A stretch of 64,000 nt of DNA from Pseudooceanicola marinus (GCF_020177265.1 NZ_JAIVMC010000001.1:372001-436000), one strand, 5' to 3'. Counted from the first letter of the stretch, positions 15,844 through 26,693 are shown. Numbers and translations are program-made. The notes: generated by a model from the sequence alone, not told the origin.

Positions 15844-17448
15844 ATGTGGCAAGACATTTCCGCCCTGGCCGAACGCCATCGTGACCGTTCCATCCTGTCG
15901 CTCTTCGACGCCGACCCGGCGCGGTTCGACCACTTCTCGGCCCGCGCCGGCGGGCTGCTGTTCGACTACTCGAAGACGAACATCTGCGACGAGGTGCGCG
16001 ACGCGCTGCTGTCGCTCTGCGACGCGGCGGGACTGGATCAGAAGCGCGAGGCCATGTTCACCGGCGCCAGGATCAACGAGACCGAGGGACGCGCCGTGCT
16101 GCACACCGCGCTGCGCAACCTCTCCGGGGATCCGGTGAAGGTCGACGGGCAGGACGTGATGCCCGGGGTGCTGGCAACCCTGCGCCGGATGGAGGATTTC
16201 GCCGAAGCCGTGCGCACGGGCGACTACCACGGCGCCGGTGGACGGATCAGCGATGTCGTCAACATCGGCATCGGCGGCTCCGACCTTGGACCGGCCATGG
16301 CCGAGCTGGCGCTGAAACCCTATTGCGACGGGCCGCGCTGCCATTTCGTGTCGAACGTGGACGGGGCGCATATCCATGACGTGCTGAAGGGGCTGGACCC
16401 GGCGCGGACGCTGGTGATCGTCGCCTCCAAGACCTTCACCACGATCGAGACGATGACCAACGCCGAAACGGCGCGCAAGTGGATGGCGGCCAAGCTGGAT
16501 GATCCCGGCGCGCAGTTCGCCGCGCTCAGCTCCAACGCCGAGAAGACGGCGGAATGGGGCATCGACCCCAGCCGGGTTTTCGGGTTCGAGGACTGGGTCG
16601 GCGGGCGCTATTCCATGTGGGGGCCGATCGGCCTGGCCCTGATGATCGCCGTAGGCGCCACCGATTTCCGTGGGTTCCTGGCCGGCGGGCACGCCATGGA
16701 CAAGCATTTCCGCGAGGCGCCTGCCGCAGAAAACCTTCCGGTGCTCCTGGCGCTGACAGGCATCTGGCACAATCAGGGGCTGGGCCATGCCACCCGCGCC
16801 GTGCTGCCCTATGAACAGCGCTTGGCGCGCTTCCCGGCCTACCTCCAGCAGATGGAGATGGAGAGCAACGGCAAGCGCGTCGACATGGAAGGGCGGGACC
16901 TGACCATCGACAGCGGCCCCGTCGTCTGGGGGGAACCGGGCACCAATGGCCAGCATGCCTTCTACCAGTTGATTCACCAGGGGACCCGCGTGGTGCCTTG
17001 CGAATTCATGCTGGGCGCCGAGGGGCATGAACCCGATCTGGCGCATCAGCACGACCTGCTGGCCGCGAACTGCCTGGCCCAGTCCGAGGCGCTGCTGCGC
17101 GGCCGTTCTCTGGAGGAGGCGACCGAGATCATGGCGGCGAAGGGGCTGGAGGGGGCCGAGCTGGAACGCCAGGCACGGCACCGGGTCTTCCCGGGCAACC
17201 GTCCTTCCACGACACTGCTCTATACCAAGCTGACGCCCTATGTGCTGGGCCAGCTGGTCGCGCTTTACGAACATCGGGTGTTTGTCGAAGGGGTCATTCT
17301 GGGCATCAACTCCTACGACCAGTGGGGCGTGGAGCTGGGCAAGGAACTGGCGGTGAAGCTGTCGCCGATCCTCGCGGGCAAGCAAGGCACCGAGGGCAAG
17401 GACGGTTCGACCGCGGGCCTTGTAGCGGCGCTGCGCGCGTCGCGCTAA
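15844..17448 (+). CDS. pgi: Glucose-6-phosphate isomerase
   Basis: 534 aa, full length. Interconverts glucose-6-phosphate and fructose-6-phosphate. Recognised from [16 protein letters not shown], the first PGI signature in the [17 protein letters not shown] region, and the C-terminal signature block [17 protein letters not shown]. Its position after zwf and pgl suggests cycling of hexose phosphates back into 6-phosphogluconate formation. A terminator follows at 17498-17528. Confidence 0.96.
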   Translation: MWQDISALAERHRDRSILSLFDADPARFDHFSARAGGLLFDYSKTNICDEVRDALLSLCDAAGLDQKREAMFTGARINETEGRAVLHTALRNLSGDPVKVDGQDVMPGVLATLRRMEDFAEAVRTGDYHGAGGRISDVVNIGIGGSDLGPAMAELALKPYCDGPRCHFVSNVDGAHIHDVLKGLDPARTLVIVASKTFTTIETMTNAETARKWMAAKLDDPGAQFAALSSNAEKTAEWGIDPSRVFGFEDWVGGRYSMWGPIGLALMIAVGATDFRGFLAGGHAMDKHFREAPAAENLPVLLALTGIWHNQGLGHATRAVLPYEQRLARFPAYLQQMEMESNGKRVDMEGRDLTIDSGPVVWGEPGTNGQHAFYQLIHQGTRVVPCEFMLGAEGHEPDLAHQHDLLAANCLAQSEALLRGRSLEEATEIMAAKGLEGAELERQARHRVFPGNRPSTTLLYTKLTPYVLGQLVALYEHRVFVEGVILGINSYDQWGVELGKELAVKLSPILAGKQGTEGKDGSTAGLVAALRASR

Positions 17449-17497
17449 GCGCTGGCTTCGGCCTTGATCCTGTCCGACTGTCAGAACTGATTGTCCG

Positions 17498-17528
17498 AAA
17501 GGGCCTGCGTTTGTCCGCGGGCCCTTTT
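17498..17528 (+). terminator. Terminator of the zwf-pgl-pgi run
   Basis: AAAGGGCC (17498-17505) pairs with GGCCCTTT (17520-17527), followed by TTCG. The downstream arm can pair instead with a third copy at 17548-17560. Confidence 0.7.
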
Positions 17529-17560
17529 CGCACACGTGGTGGGAATATGCGAAAAGGGCC
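17520..17560 (-). terminator. Second hairpin, competing with the pgi terminator
   Basis: GGCCCTTTTCGCA (17520-17532) and TGCGAAAAGGGCC (17548-17560) form a perfect 13-bp inverted repeat around a 15-nt loop. It could terminate leftward transcription from the 17.6-18.0 kb gap. It shares an arm with the rightward pgi terminator. Confidence 0.55.
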
Positions 17561-17565
17561 AACCG

Positions 17566-17676
17566 TCAGCCGCGGATCAGGCCGTCGGGAATGCGCCAGG
17601 GACGAGGCGCACGACCAGACCCCACGACTTTCGGACCGAACCACCGGGTGGGCCGGTGATCCGCGCAGGAGGGCAT
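17566..17676 (-). CDS. Possible 36-aa small protein (WFGPK motif)
   Basis: Reading leftward from the ATG at 17676 gives a 36-aa Arg-rich peptide containing DHRPTRWFGPKVVGSGRAP and ending DGLIRG. The WFGPKxxGxGxxPxxW pattern reminds me of small bacterial proteins with FGPKRxGxGxxPxxWQGW motifs. The ribosome site (TGGGG three bases from ATG) is poor, and the stop is followed six bases later by the 13-bp hairpin. It could instead be an accident of an intergenic region, so confidence is low. Confidence 0.35.
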   Translation of the reverse strand: MPSCADHRPTRWFGPKVVGSGRAPRPWRIPDGLIRG

Positions 17677-18096
17677 TTGCCCCAGGCTCGGTAAAGCCTC
17701 TGGACAGTCACGATAGGTCTCTGGGGGAAGTTTCAGAAAAATGTGGCGCGGAGTCGTTTTTTCTCCCGCCGGCCCCGCGACCCGGAGAGCGGGCAGCGGC
17801 AGACCGTGGAAAGCGTGGCCGCGGCGCCGGTCGGGGCAGGTCCCCTGGAGGGAAGTCACCGACGCGCAGGGCCACGCAATCTTGGGAACGGACGCCAGCC
17901 AGGCCGGCGTCGAGGGGAAACAGTCCACTCACTACACAACTGTCTCCGCGGGACACCCACACAACAGGACCGGTACACACACACCGTCCCGCGGAGAACT
18001 CGATGGAGGTACGTAAGGTCTTCGGGGGAGTTTCACCCTCTTGCGAGAAAAATGCGGTTCGGGCGAAAAAACTTTCGCGGATGACGGGGGCGGGCG
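17677..18096. other. Hairpin-rich intergenic DNA, no firm gene
   Basis: No convincing protein gene or known RNA family is recognised here. Visible structure: two related segments about 300 bp apart (17716-17743 and 18015-18053), sharing in order AGGTCT, GGGGGA, AGTTTCA and GAAAAATG; an 11-bp perfect inverted repeat at 17944-17954/17986-17996 with a CA-rich loop; and a smaller stem GACGCC/GGCGTC at about 17891-17911. I compared it by eye with RNase P RNA, SRP RNA and 6S RNA and found no match. Confidence 0.5.
17944..17996. repeat. 11-bp inverted repeat with CA-rich loop
   Basis: CTCCGCGGGAC (17944-17954) and GTCCCGCGGAG (17986-17996) are perfect reverse complements around 31 bases rich in CA repeats with a central ACCGGT-like step. 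It would be a stable hairpin with a large unstructured loop in either strand's transcript. Confidence 0.75.
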
Positions 18097-18525
18097 TCAG
18101 GCGGAGGGGATATCGAAATCCTCGGGCGCCAGAACGAAGCCTTCGAAGTTGAACGCGGGCGAGACGGTGCAGCCGACGAGGGCCCAACCGTCCAGAGCCT
18201 CGGCGGCCTGCCAGTGATGCGGCGGCACGATGCCCTGGGGGCGCTCTCCCTTCGCCAGGTCCTTGCCCAGGGTGACCTGCCGGGCCGGGCCGTCGTCTGT
18301 TTCGCAGATGCGCAGCAGGACAGGGGCCCCAGCGTAGTGATGCCAGATCTCGGCACTGTCGACATGGTGCCAGTGACTGCGTTCGCCGGCCTTCAGCAGG
18401 AAGTAGATACAGGTGCCTGCCGGGCGCGCGCCATCCTCCGTCTCGGCGATCCAGGTTTGCCTGTAATGGCCCCCCTCGGGGTGCGGTTCGAGACCCAACA
18501 GGGCGATGATATCCTCGGCAGTCAT
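18097..18525 (-). CDS. DUF985 cupin-fold protein
   Basis: 142 aa. Begins MTAEDIIALLGLEPHPEGGH and contains HWHHVDSAEIWHHYAG followed by the PPHHWQAAE and GCTVSPAFNFEGF segments, the standard pattern of the DUF985 (cupin_5) family. The clustered histidines suggest a metal-binding cupin pocket. No substrate is established for the family to my knowledge. It is divergent from the PRC-barrel gene across a 112-bp AT-rich promoter region and has no operon partner downstream. Confidence 0.88.
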   Translation of the reverse strand: MTAEDIIALLGLEPHPEGGHYRQTWIAETEDGARPAGTCIYFLLKAGERSHWHHVDSAEIWHHYAGAPVLLRICETDDGPARQVTLGKDLAKGERPQGIVPPHHWQAAEALDGWALVGCTVSPAFNFEGFVLAPEDFDIPSA

Positions 18526-18637
18526 CCAAATTTCCTTTCTTTACTTAGGGATAAGATTGGTCCGTCTGAGAAAATTTTGGAACCTCTGCCGAGAGTGCGG
18601 TGTTGCATCACTGAAGACAAGTTAAGGAGGACACTTC

Positions 18638-19156
18638 ATGACCCGCAACATCCTGATGGCCACGACTGCTGCTTTCACCCTGATCGGTGGCGCTGCCTTT
18701 GCCGACAATCACGGCGACGAGATGTCCGAAACCGAGACCATGAACCAGGGCGAAACCGCGATGCAGACGGAAGGCTCGGAGATGAACGAGTCCATGTCCG
18801 ACACCCGGAAGATCGCTGACGCGGAACTGATCCGCACCCGCGACATCACCGGTGGCGACATTTACACCACCGGCGACCCGCAGGAATGGTCCGCCGACAC
18901 CGAATTCGACATGGTCGAAGAGGGCTGGAATGACATCGGCGAGATCGAAGATGTGGTTCTGGACAGCTCCGGCAAGATGATCGGCGTGGTTGCCGAGGTC
19001 GGCGGCTTCCTCGACATCGCGGACAAGCACGTGATGCTGGAACTGAACGACGTGCGCCTGGTTCCGGTCGATGACCAGAGCTATGCCGTGGTCGTCTCCC
19101 AGACCGAGGAAGAGCTGGAGCAGATGGAAGGCGTCGACGAAGGCTTCTGGAACTGA
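18638..19156 (+). CDS. Exported PRC-barrel domain protein
   Basis: 172 aa. A signal peptide ends at GGAAFA (about residue 22). It is followed by an acidic, Met/Glu-rich low-complexity segment (DEMSETETMNQGETA) and a PRC-barrel-like domain with EIEDVVLDSSGKMIGVVAEV and VMLELNDVRLVPV. PRC-barrels are small beta-barrels that often bind RNA or partner proteins; exported versions are common in alphaproteobacteria but lack a defined role. AAGGAGG lies six bases before the ATG, a very strong ribosome site. A strong terminator follows. Confidence 0.86.
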   Translation: MTRNILMATTAAFTLIGGAAFADNHGDEMSETETMNQGETAMQTEGSEMNESMSDTRKIADAELIRTRDITGGDIYTTGDPQEWSADTEFDMVEEGWNDIGEIEDVVLDSSGKMIGVVAEVGGFLDIADKHVMLELNDVRLVPVDDQSYAVVVSQTEEELEQMEGVDEGFWN

Positions 19157-19195
19157 GGTCTGACTGAGACAGCTTGAGGCCCCTCTGGGGTCACG

Positions 19196-19225
19196 GGGCC
19201 CGGAGAGTTTCTCCGGGCCCTTTTT
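19196..19225 (+). terminator. Rho-independent terminator
   Basis: GGGCCCGGAGA (19196-19206) pairs with TCTCCGGGCCC (19210-19220), followed by TTTTT. It terminates the PRC-barrel gene. Confidence 0.93.
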
Positions 19226-19226
19226 C

Positions 19227-19495
19227 GTTGCGCGGCCCGCGTTATTCCGCGAAAGCAGGGCAGGCTTTCGCAGCGCGGCGTTGACGGGCACAGGGTGCCC
19301 GCGCTATTCGAGCCCAGCCGAAAGACGCAAGGCCGGTTTGGTTAGCCCGGTCACGGTCACCGCAGGGCTGCGCCAGGGGCGCGCCGCGGAAACCGCAAGT
19401 TTGTCGATCCTCGATTCCCGGCGCCCTTTCATCGGGCGCTGTGTATCGGATCTCCTCCGGACGCAACGCCCCACGTGACCGTACCGGAGTTGACC
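19227..19495. other. Intergenic stretch without recognised gene
   Basis: About 270 bp between the PRC-barrel terminator and the DUF2798 gene. It contains a GGGCAC-AGG-GTGCCC hairpin near 19288-19302 and a GACGCAAGGCC string near 19326, but I see no gene or known riboswitch in it. Confidence 0.5.
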
Positions 19496-19768
19496 ATGAC
19501 CCAATCCGCACCCCCTGCCGCCGCGCAGTCCAAGGCGTTCATCCTGATCGCGCAGCTGTTCATTTCCTGCCTGATGGCGCTGATGATGACCTTCCTGATG
19601 TCGATCCTGCCCATGGGCTTCGGCCCCGGCTGGTTCGGCATCTGGATGGGCCGCTGGCTGACCGCCTGGCCGGTGGCCTTCATCCTGTCCCTGGGCGTCG
19701 GGCCCCTGGCGTTCAAGCTCTCGGGCCTGGTGCTGTTCCTGCGCGCCCGCGTCGCGGGCCGGGCCTAA
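19496..19768 (+). CDS. DUF2798 family small membrane protein
   Basis: 90 aa with two transmembrane segments, about residues 16-40 (FILIAQLFISCLMALMMTF) and 58-80 (the AWPVAFILSLGVGPLAF region). The WFGIWMGRWLTAWPVAF block is typical of DUF2798 proteins, whose function is unknown. The ATG at 19496 has GGAG six bases upstream and is preferred over an upstream GTG in the same frame. It converges on eno; GC-rich arms GCGCGCCC/GGGCGCGC at 19807-19836 may serve as a shared terminator. Confidence 0.8.
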   Translation: MTQSAPPAAAQSKAFILIAQLFISCLMALMMTFLMSILPMGFGPGWFGIWMGRWLTAWPVAFILSLGVGPLAFKLSGLVLFLRARVAGRA

Positions 19769-19858
19769 GGCGGCGGCCTCGCCACCGGCGTCCCCTCAAA
19801 CGCGACGCGCGCCCGCAGCCAGGGGCCGGGGCGCGCGCGCATCGTCAGGGCAGGGCCC

Positions 19859-22205
<2,347 letters not shown>

Positions 22206-22284
22206 CTGGAAATTCCGTAGTAACGACGGGTCCCGCTATCACCGCGCCCCGAGGCGGACAAGCTTTGTCGCCGGTACCGCGTCT

Positions 22285-22716
22285 TCAGCCCTTGGCAGGC
22301 TTGCGGTGGACCGGCACGCCGTAAAGTTCCAGCCGGTGGCCCTGCAGGCGATAGCCCAGCTTCGCCGCGATCTTTTCCTGAAGAGCCTCGATCTCCGGAT
22401 CGACGAACTCGATCACCTGGCCGGTGGTCACGTCGATCAGATGGTCGTGGTGTTCGCGTTCCGCATCCTCGTACCGTGCGCGCCCGTCGCCGAAATCGAC
22501 CTTCTCCAGGATCCCGGCCTCTTCCAGCAGCTTCACCGTGCGATAGACGGTGGCCAGCGAAATCCGCGGGTCGCGCGACGCAGCCCGGGCGTGAAGCTCC
22601 TCGACATCGGGATGGTCCCGAGCGCCGTCCAGCACGTCCGAGATCACCCGGCGCTGCTCGGTCATGCGCAGCCCCGCCGTCTCGCAGCGATGAAGGATCG
22701 TGTCGCGTTTGGCCAT
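22285..22716 (-). CDS. Fur-family regulator, Mur-like
   Basis: 143 aa. Winged-helix DNA-binding N-terminus with MTEQRRVISDVLD and RISLATVYRTVKLLEEAG, then the metal-binding region EREHHDHLIDVTTGQVIEF. The cysteines of the usual CxxC zinc site are absent: VTTG stands where enterobacterial Fur has LDCG. This matches alphaproteobacterial Fur/Mur proteins, which respond mainly to manganese and control sit-type manganese uptake, rather than classical iron Fur. No sitABCD or mntH gene is adjacent. The start MAKRDTILHRCE has GGGAAG upstream. Confidence 0.87.
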   Translation of the reverse strand: MAKRDTILHRCETAGLRMTEQRRVISDVLDGARDHPDVEELHARAASRDPRISLATVYRTVKLLEEAGILEKVDFGDGRARYEDAEREHHDHLIDVTTGQVIEFVDPEIEALQEKIAAKLGYRLQGHRLELYGVPVHRKPAKG

Positions 22717-22900
22717 CGTCTTCCCGGGTCCCTTTCCTCCTTTTCTCAAAGCGGGGCGAGGGCGGCAAGAGCTTTGCGCGTGCAGGTCCTGTCGGTAGGC
22801 GGTCGAAACGGGGCGGGGAATTGTCATGCCACCGTCACGCCCCTGTTACCTTGTTGCGGCAGTGCCAGCGGACATGCCTTGCAAGACCACAGGAGCCTTC

Positions 22901-25336
22901 ATGCCCCGCGCCCTTTCGCACGTCTCCCTCATCGCCCTCCTGGCCGCCATGCCCCTTGCCGGGCAGGCCCTTGCCTCGTCCGACCCGTCCGCCTGCATCC
23001 CGTCGTCGCCGGCCGATGATGACGTGGTGACCTGTTCGGGCACCGGCAGCGGGTTCACCGACGACGATCTGGACGGCGTGACCGTCACGGTCGCGCCCGG
23101 CGCCCAGATCAGCGGCGACAGCGACCGCGCCTTCGAGGTGGATGATGATCTGACCCTGACCAACCACGGCAGTATCACCTCGGCCGGGGATCAGGCGATC
23201 AAGGCAGACAAGCGCGCCACGCTGACCAACAACGGCACCATCACCTCGACCGCCTGGTACGAAGACGATGGCGAGATGGTGGGCGAAGACGCCGTCAACG
23301 TCGATGACGATGCGCTGATCACCAACAACGGCAGGATCATCGGCACCGACGAGGGCGTGCAGGTCGGTGACGACAGCACCGTCCACAACTACGGCGCCAT
23401 CACCGGCACGGATCGCGGCGTCGACACCGGCGCCCGCACCACCGTCATCAATCATGAGGACGGCACGATCACCGCGCTGGACAGTGACGGCCTGCGCATC
23501 GACGGCGCAGAGGGCGTGGTGACCAACTACGGCGAGATTTCCGGCGCGGACGAGGGCATCCAGACCGGGGCCGATGCCACCATCCACAACTACGGCACGA
23601 TCACGGGCGAAGACCACGCCATCGACACCAGCGGCGAAGATGACGGCGATCCCAACGCCACCACCATCGTCAACCACGAGGGCGCCCTGATCGAGGGGAT
23701 CGACGGTGACGGCATCCATTTCGAGGGCACCGGCGGGTCGATCACCAACCGCGGGACGATCCTGGCCGGTGACGAGGGCATCCAGGCTGAGGACGAGGTA
23801 ACGGTCCGGAACTACGGGCTGATCGACAGCGCCGACAAGGGCATCGCGGTCGAGGACGACGCGACGGTGGTCAACGAGGGCACGATCCTGTCGCTGACCG
23901 AGGGGATCGAGGCCGAGGACAATGCCGTCATCACCAACCGGGGCAGCATCGAGACGCTGGACGATGCGATCAACGCCGGTGAAAACGCGACCATTTTTAA
24001 CTACGGCGACCTGCTGGTCACCGGGCCGCAGGACGGCATCGACATCGACAGCGGCGCGGTGACCAACTATGGCAGCATCGTCTCCGAAGGCGGCGAGGAC
24101 GGCATCGACTTCGACGCCTCTGACGTGGCCACCTCCACCATCACCAACCACGGGCTGATCGAAGGTAAGATCGGGATCAACGTTGAACTGGGCGGCGACG
24201 ATCCGGCGAATACCCAGTCTCAGGTGGTGGTGAACCATGGGACGATCATCGGCCATTCCGGGACGGCGCTGCAACTCGGCGCAGGCGACGACACGCTGGA
24301 TGTATATTCGATGGACCTCCGCGGCGTGGTGGATCTGGGCGAGGGGACGGATACACTGATCGCCCGCTCCACCGTGCAGGCCGGGGCCGTCCGTTTTGTC
24401 AGCGACCCGGAGGTGATCGACCTGTCAGAGGCGCCGCAGGCGGTTTATGGCAACCTGACACTTGCGGTGGCCGATCCCGATGCCTTCGCGGGTATGGACA
24501 GCGTTGCGGCAGGCCAGACCCTGTCGCTGGGCAAATCCGTCCTGCTGCCACTGGGCGAGGGCGCCGGCAGCGCCGGGGCCTTCTCCTTCGCCGAGGGCAC
24601 CCTGGGCGCGCCGGCCTGGTGGGTCTCCGGCTCCGCCGCTGTCTTCGACGGGGACGGATCGGGGCGCCTGACCCTGGGGCGCGATTTCGACGGGGTTGGC
24701 CTGTTCCTGTCCTATGGTCGTGCGGCCACCACGGTTTCCGCCGGGCATGACCTGACCAGCGATGCGGTTCTGCTGGGCCTGACCTCGGCGGCGGCGCTTC
24801 CGGGCGGCACCACGCTGGCCGGGATGGCCTACCTGGGCTTCGGCACGCTGGATCTCGACAGCGCGGCCACGGCCAGTGGTGACGGCTCTGCGGACACCCG
24901 CAGCTTCGGCCTGGCGGGAGCGGTTACCACGGCGGCGACGGCAGGTGGACTGGCCTTCACAGCGCGCGCCGGGATCGAACGCCAGAGCATCGACGCCTTC
25001 CGCGTGTCGGGCCTGGGCGGCGCGACCTTCGGGGACCGCGATGTGACCACCGGCTACGTTTCGGCCGAGGCGCGGCTGACCCGTACCTTGCCGGACGGCA
25101 CGGCGATCACGCCCTTCATCGGCGCCGACGTGCTGTTCACCGACGGTGAGGACGTGACGATGACCCTGGGCGACGGCACCACCCGCTTTTCCACCGGCGC
25201 GGACGGTTCGGTCGCGCAGCTGACCCTGGGGGTCGAGCTGGCCGGCGCGGATCGCCCCTGGGCGCTGCGCATCGAAGGGCAGTACGACGAGAACGACAAG
25301 GCGGGCCTTCTGCTGACCGCCGGCATGCGGTTCTGA
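22901..25336 (+). CDS. Autotransporter-like outer-membrane protein with repetitive passenger
   Basis: 811 aa. A signal peptide of about 25 residues ends GQALA. Residues about 60-480 are a degenerate repeat of 18-24 residues built on NxGxIxG-x-DxGI-x(n)-D (for example TNYGEISGADEGIQTG, HNYGTITGEDHAID), expected to form a right-handed beta-helix rich in Asp and Asn. From about residue 560 the pattern turns to alternating hydrophobic strands (LFLSYGRAATTVSAG) with a C-terminal Phe (LLLTAGMRF), the mark of an autotransporter beta-barrel. AGGAG precedes the ATG. The passenger function is unknown; an adhesin or surface fibre is an inference. Confidence 0.87.
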   Translation: MPRALSHVSLIALLAAMPLAGQALASSDPSACIPSSPADDDVVTCSGTGSGFTDDDLDGVTVTVAPGAQISGDSDRAFEVDDDLTLTNHGSITSAGDQAIKADKRATLTNNGTITSTAWYEDDGEMVGEDAVNVDDDALITNNGRIIGTDEGVQVGDDSTVHNYGAITGTDRGVDTGARTTVINHEDGTITALDSDGLRIDGAEGVVTNYGEISGADEGIQTGADATIHNYGTITGEDHAIDTSGEDDGDPNATTIVNHEGALIEGIDGDGIHFEGTGGSITNRGTILAGDEGIQAEDEVTVRNYGLIDSADKGIAVEDDATVVNEGTILSLTEGIEAEDNAVITNRGSIETLDDAINAGENATIFNYGDLLVTGPQDGIDIDSGAVTNYGSIVSEGGEDGIDFDASDVATSTITNHGLIEGKIGINVELGGDDPANTQSQVVVNHGTIIGHSGTALQLGAGDDTLDVYSMDLRGVVDLGEGTDTLIARSTVQAGAVRFVSDPEVIDLSEAPQAVYGNLTLAVADPDAFAGMDSVAAGQTLSLGKSVLLPLGEGAGSAGAFSFAEGTLGAPAWWVSGSAAVFDGDGSGRLTLGRDFDGVGLFLSYGRAATTVSAGHDLTSDAVLLGLTSAAALPGGTTLAGMAYLGFGTLDLDSAATASGDGSADTRSFGLAGAVTTAATAGGLAFTARAGIERQSIDAFRVSGLGGATFGDRDVTTGYVSAEARLTRTLPDGTAITPFIGADVLFTDGEDVTMTLGDGTTRFSTGADGSVAQLTLGVELAGADRPWALRIEGQYDENDKAGLLLTAGMRF

Positions 25337-25368
25337 CCTCGCGCCCCGACCATCGCACCCAACCTTGG

Positions 25369-25394
25369 ACGCCCCGTGCCACCGCGCGGGGCGT
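25369..25394 (+). terminator. Probable terminator after the autotransporter-like gene
   Basis: ACGCCCCG (25369-25376) pairs with CGGGGCGT (25387-25394). The T tract (ATTTTG) is slightly displaced downstream. Confidence 0.55.
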
Positions 25395-25508
25395 CTGCAT
25401 TTTGCCCACCCGGTGCAGTTCCGCCTGGCCCGTTCCCCTCATCCGGTTGTCTTTTCCGACCCTTGATGGTCTGTTGCCGACAAACTCAGGGAGAGGATTG
25501 GACAGACC

Positions 25509-26633
25509 ATGACCATTGAGACCACCCATGTCGGCAGCCTGCCACGCGGCGACGCCCTGTCGGCGCTTCTGATCGCCAAGGACAAGGGCGAGGCCTATGA
25601 CGAGGCCGAGTTTGAGGCCGCCGTGCAGGCCGCCATCGAGGAGGCGGTGCGCCACCAGCGTGAGGCCGGCGTGTCCATCGTGTCGGACGGCGAGTTGGGC
25701 AAGGTGGGCTATTCCACCTACATGCAGGAACGCCTGTCGGGATTCGGCGGCCATATCGACCGCAAGCCCGCCAAGGACCTTGCCGCGCATCCGAACCTGG
25801 CCAAGAAGCTGAGCGCGATCATGGGCAGCCAGGAGTTCACTCGTGCCTCCTGCGTGGGCGAGATCAAGTTGGTGAACCTGCAGCCCGCGCTGGATGACAT
25901 CCGCCGGTTCAAGACCGCGCTGGAGGCCGAGGGGCAGGGCACCCGCGCCTTCATGAACGCCGCCTCGCCGGGGCTGATCACCGCCTTCCAGGTGAATAAA
26001 TACTATCCCGACCACGAAGCCTACCTGGCCGCGCTGGTCGACGCGATGCGCCCCGAATACGAGGCGATTCTGGACGCGGGGCTGGACATCCAGTTCGACT
26101 GCCCCGACCTCGCCATGTCGTCGCACACCGGCTACCAGGACATGGACCAGGACGAGTTCGTCAAGATCGCCGCGATGAACGTCGAGGCGCTGAACGCCGC
26201 AACCGAGGGCCTGCCCGCCGACCGGATGCGGATGCACCTGTGCTGGGGCAACTACGAGGGCCCGCATGACCACGACATCCCCCTGGAAAAGGTGATTGAC
26301 GTGGTGCTGTCGGCGCGGCCCTCGACGATCCTGTTTGAGGGCGCGAACCCCTGCCACGAACATGAATGGACCGTCTGGCGCGATGCCGACATTCCCGAGG
26401 ACAAGATCCTGGCGCCGGGCGTGATCGACACCTGTTCCAACTATGTCGAACGCCCCGAGCTGGTGGCGCAGCGCCTGCAGCGCTTCATCGACATCGTGGG
26501 CGAAGACCGCGTGGTCGCCAGCACCGACTGCGGCTTCGGCACCTTCGCGGGCTACGGCAAGATCGACCCCGAGGTCACCTGGAAGAAGTTGCGCAACCTC
26601 CGCAAGGGCGCGGAGATGGCGTCGACCCGCTGA
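25509..26633 (+). CDS. MetE C-domain-like methyltransferase
   Basis: 374 aa, about half the length of cobalamin-independent methionine synthase, and similar only to its C-terminal catalytic barrel. Visible elements are ETTHVGSLPRGDAL at the N-terminus, SIVSDGELGKVGY, QFDCPDLAM, MHLCWGNYEGPHDHD (zinc-ligand-like Cys) and ASTDCGFGTF (second Cys region). Such short MetE-like proteins may use a different methyl donor than methyltetrahydrofolate-triglutamate, and some act in catabolism of methylated compounds. The actual substrate is not known. It is monocistronic, ending in a shared terminator with guaA. Confidence 0.82.
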   Translation: MTIETTHVGSLPRGDALSALLIAKDKGEAYDEAEFEAAVQAAIEEAVRHQREAGVSIVSDGELGKVGYSTYMQERLSGFGGHIDRKPAKDLAAHPNLAKKLSAIMGSQEFTRASCVGEIKLVNLQPALDDIRRFKTALEAEGQGTRAFMNAASPGLITAFQVNKYYPDHEAYLAALVDAMRPEYEAILDAGLDIQFDCPDLAMSSHTGYQDMDQDEFVKIAAMNVEALNAATEGLPADRMRMHLCWGNYEGPHDHDIPLEKVIDVVLSARPSTILFEGANPCHEHEWTVWRDADIPEDKILAPGVIDTCSNYVERPELVAQRLQRFIDIVGEDRVVASTDCGFGTFAGYGKIDPEVTWKKLRNLRKGAEMASTR

Positions 26634-26661
26634 TCGGCCACGCGCCTCAAGCTGACATGAC

Positions 26662-26693
26662 AAAAGGCGCCGCGGTTTCCCGTGGCGCCTTTT
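26662..26693. terminator. Bidirectional terminator between MetE-like gene and guaA
   Basis: AAAAGGCGCC (26662-26671) pairs with GGCGCCTTTT (26684-26693). There are T tracts on both strands between two convergent genes. Confidence 0.9.

Noticed and set aside
15823-17562. 579-codon leftward frame over pgi
   Set aside because: Antisense of glucose-6-phosphate isomerase, with no recognisable domain.
17700-18096. RNase P RNA, SRP RNA or 6S RNA in the 17.7-18.1 kb gap
   Set aside because: None of their conserved core sequences (for example GAGGAAAGTCCGG or GGAAGGGAGCAGC) could be found in either strand.
19326-19400. GACGCAAGGCC string, like part of a c-di-GMP-I riboswitch
   Set aside because: The upstream CAGGGCAAACC half and the GNRA helix of that riboswitch are absent; the upstream CACAGGG is part of a simple GGGCAC/GTGCCC hairpin.
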